Positions 60,936 to 64,000 of a DNA stretch of 64,000 nt are shown here, piece after piece. The notes beneath the pieces are model-generated. The model was not told where the DNA came from. It did no database searches and was given only the letters and a program-made list of their open reading frames with translations. Made by a program: the position numbers and the translations under genes. Source of the stretch: Marinicellulosiphila megalodicopiae (GTDB lineage Bacteria > Pseudomonadota > Gammaproteobacteria > Pseudomonadales > Natronospirillaceae); contig NZ_AP023087.1 of NCBI RefSeq assembly GCF_045862395.1, positions 1,612,001-1,676,000 of the forward strand. The letters are read 5' to 3'. Every line of letters begins with the position of its first letter. Position 1 is the first letter of the stretch.

Positions 60936-61670
60936 TTATTCAGTAAATTGTATAAAATGTTGTACCACCCCAAGCATTGCAATACTTGCACTGAAAATAC
61001 ACACTATTAATAATAATTGTCTGAAATATTTTTCAGTATAAATTCGTAATTTTTTACCGATATAAAATGCAATAAACGCAATGGGGGTGAGTGTTAAACC
61101 AGTAATCCATAAGTGAGAATCCATCAGTCCAGCAAGTTGATATCCCACTAATGAAGTAAAACAAGCAAACACAAAATACCCTGATAAATTAGCTCGAGTG
61201 TGATTGGATTTTCCATGTTGCATGACAATGGCCATTGGTGGGCCACCAATAGATGTTGCAGAACCTGCGATGCCTGAAAAAAAACTGGCCACTGACATAT
61301 TTAAAACAGTGGAGTTAAAAGGTTTAATAAAAATAGTAACGAAAATTGCAACAAACACCATCAGTGTGATTATAAGTTGTAATATAAATGTTGGCATTAA
61401 TGCAACTAACGCAACACCGATTACGGTTCCTGGTACGCGAGTAATATAGGCAGGTAACATAAATTTCCATTGAATATCGGATCGTAAATTAGTGGCATTT
61501 TGTACGCTTAAAAACAGTGCAACAATGGTGATCACGCTTGGAACATATTGCGGCGCAAACAACATGATAATAGGTGCTGCAACAATAGCCATGCCAAATC
61601 CAAGAGCAGTTTGAAGTACACAACCAATAAATAAAGCTAACGCAGTGCCTTGCCAATATACATCAAACAT
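60936..61670 (-). CDS. TauE/SafE-family permease
   Basis: 244 aa, eight hydrophobic segments in two related halves. TALGFGMAIVAAPIIMLFAP and SGIAGSATSIGGPPMAI are the family signatures. Family members export sulfite or organosulfonates; the substrate here is unknown. Monocistronic. Confidence 0.88.
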   Translation of the reverse strand: MFDVYWQGTALALFIGCVLQTALGFGMAIVAAPIIMLFAPQYVPSVITIVALFLSVQNATNLRSDIQWKFMLPAYITRVPGTVIGVALVALMPTFILQLIITLMVFVAIFVTIFIKPFNSTVLNMSVASFFSGIAGSATSIGGPPMAIVMQHGKSNHTRANLSGYFVFACFTSLVGYQLAGLMDSHLWITGLTLTPIAFIAFYIGKKLRIYTEKYFRQLLLIVCIFSASIAMLGVVQHFIQFTE

Positions 61671-61882
61671 AACATGCCTTTAAATTTTAATAATTGAAAA
61701 TCATCACTTTGCCAGCTCCTTTAATTGGATACAACTTGTATTTTTATAATCCATAGTAATGCAGTATTTATCCATAAACTGACACTTCATTGTGGAAACA
61801 TCATTGTCGACATATCATGTCGCTGTCTGCTTAACATCTGTTTTTCATATTGCTCGTTTAGGGAGGTCGCAATATAAAAAAT

Positions 61883-61927
61883 CCAAACAAACCAAACAAA
61901 CCAAACAAACCAAACAATCCAAACAAT
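61883..61927. repeat. 9-bp tandem repeat, five units
   Basis: Three CCAAACAAA and two CCAAACAAT units, ending exactly before the TAG of the gene on the - strand. Being a multiple of 3, changes in copy number would not matter to that gene, because they lie outside it. Confidence 0.9.
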
Positions 61928-62419
61928 CTAGTTTAAAACATATTGTTGTTTTTCTTCCATGGCAAATAAAATATCAATCCAGTGTTTACAGTTTTTTAAA
62001 TCAGAATATAAAATGTCCATTAATGGTTTTATGTTAGCTTTAATTTGAGACTCACTTATGTGTTCTTTCAACATAAAATATATGACATTTAAATAGTCAC
62101 TATTTGAAAAATCTGTATTTTTATTTAAATATGTGTTTCTAAAACAATAAGCAATTTCAACGCTAATCATCATAAACTGATTGATGACTGTTTTATGGTT
62201 ATTCGATAAAACAAGCATATGTTCGCTAATATGTAATGCTTGTTGGTATAGTTTAATAGCATGAGACCACTTATTGTTTTTAACATGTGTACGTGCTTCA
62301 AAAAAAAATTGAGACCACATAGACTTTAATTCTGTACTGCTTAAATCATTACAATGGCAAGTTAAATGATTAGTAAAAGACTGATCATGATGTTCTATTT
62401 TTTCATTTTTAATGTTCAT
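61928..62419 (-). CDS. TPR-like protein in the flavodoxin operon
   Basis: 163 aa. One TPR-like helix pair (WSQFFFEARTHVKNNKWSHAIKLYQQALHIS) and further helices. Overlaps the flavodoxin stop by 4 bases (ATGA-type), so it is coupled to it. Size and helix pattern resemble the frameshifted protein at 63175. No named family known to me. Confidence 0.6.
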   Translation of the reverse strand: MNIKNEKIEHHDQSFTNHLTCHCNDLSSTELKSMWSQFFFEARTHVKNNKWSHAIKLYQQALHISEHMLVLSNNHKTVINQFMMISVEIAYCFRNTYLNKNTDFSNSDYLNVIYFMLKEHISESQIKANIKPLMDILYSDLKNCKHWIDILFAMEEKQQYVLN

Positions 62420-62955
62420 GAAATACTCTCAAATTCGTTAGTTATTTTACTAATCCATTGCTGGATTCGTATATCTGATAAATCAAATTGTTGATCTTCA
62501 TCCAGTGCCAATCCACAAAATTCTTGATCGTTTTCAATACAAGCCCTTGATGCATCAAATTCATAACCCAGCGTGGGCCATTTTCCAATAAAATTTGCCC
62601 CAGTAGGAAGTAATTTTTCATATAACCAACCCACAGCATCAATGAAAAAATCTCCATAACCAAATTGATCGCCTAATCCATAAATAGCAACTTTTGATTG
62701 GCTTAAATCTAATTCAGATAACTCATCTTCTAATTCTTCCCAGTCTTCTTGTATGCCACCAAAATCCCAAGTTGGAATGCCAAAAATCAATAAGTCATAT
62801 TGATAAAACGTGTGTATATCAGCATCAATAATATTATGAATATCAATTTTTATATGAATTTCTAGAAAATAGGCGGCAATTTTTTCAGCCACTTCTTGGG
62901 TGTTGCCAGTATCGGTTCCATAAAAAATAACAATTTTTGCTTGTTGTAGAATCAT
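62416..62955 (-). CDS. Flavodoxin
   Basis: 179 aa, long-chain flavodoxin (FldA/FldB type). FMN phosphate loop FYGTDTGNTQEVAE (residues 11-24), WDFGGIQEDWEELEDEL, and AIYGLGDQFGYGDFFIDAVG with the Tyr that stacks on the isoalloxazine ring. Replaces ferredoxin as an electron carrier. Sits in a tightly overlapping cluster of small genes. Whether it is iron-regulated cannot be seen here; no Fur box was recognised. Confidence 0.92.
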   Translation of the reverse strand: MILQQAKIVIFYGTDTGNTQEVAEKIAAYFLEIHIKIDIHNIIDADIHTFYQYDLLIFGIPTWDFGGIQEDWEELEDELSELDLSQSKVAIYGLGDQFGYGDFFIDAVGWLYEKLLPTGANFIGKWPTLGYEFDASRACIENDQEFCGLALDEDQQFDLSDIRIQQWISKITNEFESIS

Positions 62956-63173
62956 GTCAATCTCGAAGAATACTTTGTTTTAGGGTGAATAAATTCAATA
63001 AATAAAATTCGTATAGTAATTATTAATATGCCTATTAATAAACAGAAAATAACGGATGCAAAATATTGATACAGCACTAAATTAGAATGCGAAAATTCAA
63101 ATAATGGAACATTAAAAGGTATTATTAATAATGTTGAAAATAATAGAAATAAATAAAAATATTTTGATTTCAT
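62952..63173 (-). CDS. Small membrane protein in the flavodoxin operon
   Basis: 73 aa from the Met at 63173, which has CGGAG nine bases upstream; a longer frame to 63233 overlaps the preceding gene. Two membrane segments (about 5-20 and 33-55). Overlaps the flavodoxin start by 4 bases. No family recognised. Confidence 0.6.
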   Translation of the reverse strand: MKSKYFYLFLLFSTLLIIPFNVPLFEFSHSNLVLYQYFASVIFCLLIGILIITIRILFIEFIHPKTKYSSRLT

Positions 63174-63174
63174 T

Positions 63175-63644
63175 TTAAACTCCGTTATTTGAAAAATTAT
63201 GAAAATTATAAGCCGAACATAAACTTTTAGCATATCGTCTGATTATTTTGAATTCAGGTAGGCTGTGTCTATATTTTTTTAAAGAATCTATCCAGCTATG
63301 TTTTAGCTGCTTGGTTGCTTTTAATGCACTTAATTGTCTGTACTTAAAATGATGGCAGATTTTAAAAATTGGTATGCAATTTCATATTGCTCGCAGCCTT
63401 TTTTTGACCAATTTAACTCAAAATAACAATTTGCTAAAAGACAATGGCTTATTAAAATTCTATTCACTTTAACTTGCATTTGAGTATTGTCGATAAATGA
63501 AGTTACACAATGGATGTTATGCTTTGTATGTAGCATGGCATTAGCTTGTTTTAAAGCTTGTTCATAATGACCTAGTGCAAATTCAAAATTTTCATCTTTA
63601 AATTCACGATTGCCATTGTGTATAAATGCGTCCCAAATTTGCAT
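63175..63644 (-). pseudogene. TPR-like protein, frameshifted
   Basis: The frame from 63644 encodes MQIWDAFIHNGNREFKDENF ... with a TPR-like helix pair, then stops at 63330 after LKSAIILSTDN. In the next frame the sequence ICHHFKYRQLSALKATKQLK and SWIDSLKKYRHSLPEFKII runs on to a TAA at 63175, two bases before the start of the next gene. Adding one T to the TTTTT near 63367 joins them into about 156 aa, similar in size to the TPR-like protein at 61928. Mutation or homopolymer sequencing error. Confidence 0.65.
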
Positions 63645-63653
63645 GATTCACCT

Positions 63654-64000
63654 CTATGATTTAATGCCTAAACTGTGTTTAAAAAATTTATAAGTCTGTT
63701 GGAACTCATAAAATATGGAAGTATTAATTACTTTGATTTGACAATTTGTCTTACCAGATAACCCTTTTTTTTGTTCATATTCTTCACACTCTTTTAATCT
63801 AAAAAGAGGGATGTTGATTAAGTCTAAACAGTTTTGTCGATATGAAATGGGTAAGCATTCATCGCAAATAACTTCGAGTAATAGGCAGTATTGGTCTATA
63901 TACATGCGGTGATATTCTGTATTGGAATCGCAAGGAACTTCACAAAACTGAAGCCAATGTTTAATGGTGCAATAATAATTGTCATGTCTGTTATTAGGAA
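63654..64000 (-). CDS. Unknown protein, 5' end outside the window
   Basis: The frame is open from the window edge (PNNRHDNYYCTIKHWLQFCE ...) through an internal Met at 63905 to the stop at 63654. At least 115 codons, Cys-rich (CEVPC, CDECLP). First visible gene of the flavodoxin cluster, 9 bp before the next ORF. No domain recognised. Confidence 0.55.
   Translation of the reverse strand, partial: PNNRHDNYYCTIKHWLQFCEVPCDSNTEYHRMYIDQYCLLLEVICDECLPISYRQNCLDLINIPLFRLKECEEYEQKKGLSGKTNCQIKVINTSIFYEFQQTYKFFKHSLGIKS

Overview
The window is an AT-rich stretch of what is most likely a marine gammaproteobacterial chromosome. This is inferred from the gene families (ThiC-ThiO-ThiS-ThiG-ThiDE, UreDABCEFG, UrtABCDE, RhlE, TldD/TldE), from the many exported lipoproteins carrying PKD and thrombospondin type 3 repeats, and from the many short palindromic intergenic repeats. 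I cannot name the genus. No rRNA, tRNA or CRISPR array was seen.

Layout. 1-5.5 kb: thiamine operon thiC-thiO-thiS-thiG-thiDE on the + strand, with the 3' half of a TPP riboswitch at the window edge. 5.5-17.2 kb: a nitrogen block. Urease genes ureDABCEFG run on the - strand, and the urea ABC transporter urtABCDE runs divergently on the + strand. The shared intergenic region has a sigma-54 promoter match before urtA and three NtrC-like half-sites. UrtABCDE would import urea, UreABC would hydrolyse it, and UreDEFG would load nickel. 17.5-19.4 kb: an exported CIA30-domain protein and an RhlE-type DEAD-box helicase.

19.4-31.3 kb is an accessory, repeat-ridden region. Several palindromic repeat families sit between exported or unknown genes and broken genes: a Fic C-terminus, two S24/LexA-like C-termini, a frameshifted DUF3592 gene, and two short ORFs with good ribosome binding sites. 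31.4-38.1 kb looks like a defence island: an HNH endonuclease, a membrane protein, a frameshifted DUF2971 gene, a C5-cytosine DNA methyltransferase with an unusually long insert, and, divergent from the methyltransferase, a DUF262 (GmrS/ParB-like) protein followed 4 bp later by a HEPN RX4H ribonuclease-like protein. This is the best candidate in the window for an under-described system.

38.4-49.5 kb: GH3 glycosidase, DUF2798 membrane protein divergent from a MarR regulator with two tandem palindromic operators, a perfect-but-one 132-bp tandem duplication, small exported proteins, a gene of about 580 codons interrupted by one in-frame TAG, a BspA-like remnant and an M28 peptidase. 49.6-64 kb: tldD-tldE, membrane and surface lipoproteins (a TSP3-repeat/FG-GAP-like protein and a dihaem lipoprotein), a thioesterase plus a CFA-synthase-like methyltransferase, a TauE/SafE permease, and a flavodoxin operon flanked by two TPR-like genes, one of them frameshifted.

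Two of the frameshifts (DUF2971 and the TPR-like gene) are repaired by adding one T to a T run, and the DUF3592 frameshift also needs one extra base. Assembly or homopolymer error must therefore be excluded before calling these pseudogenes.
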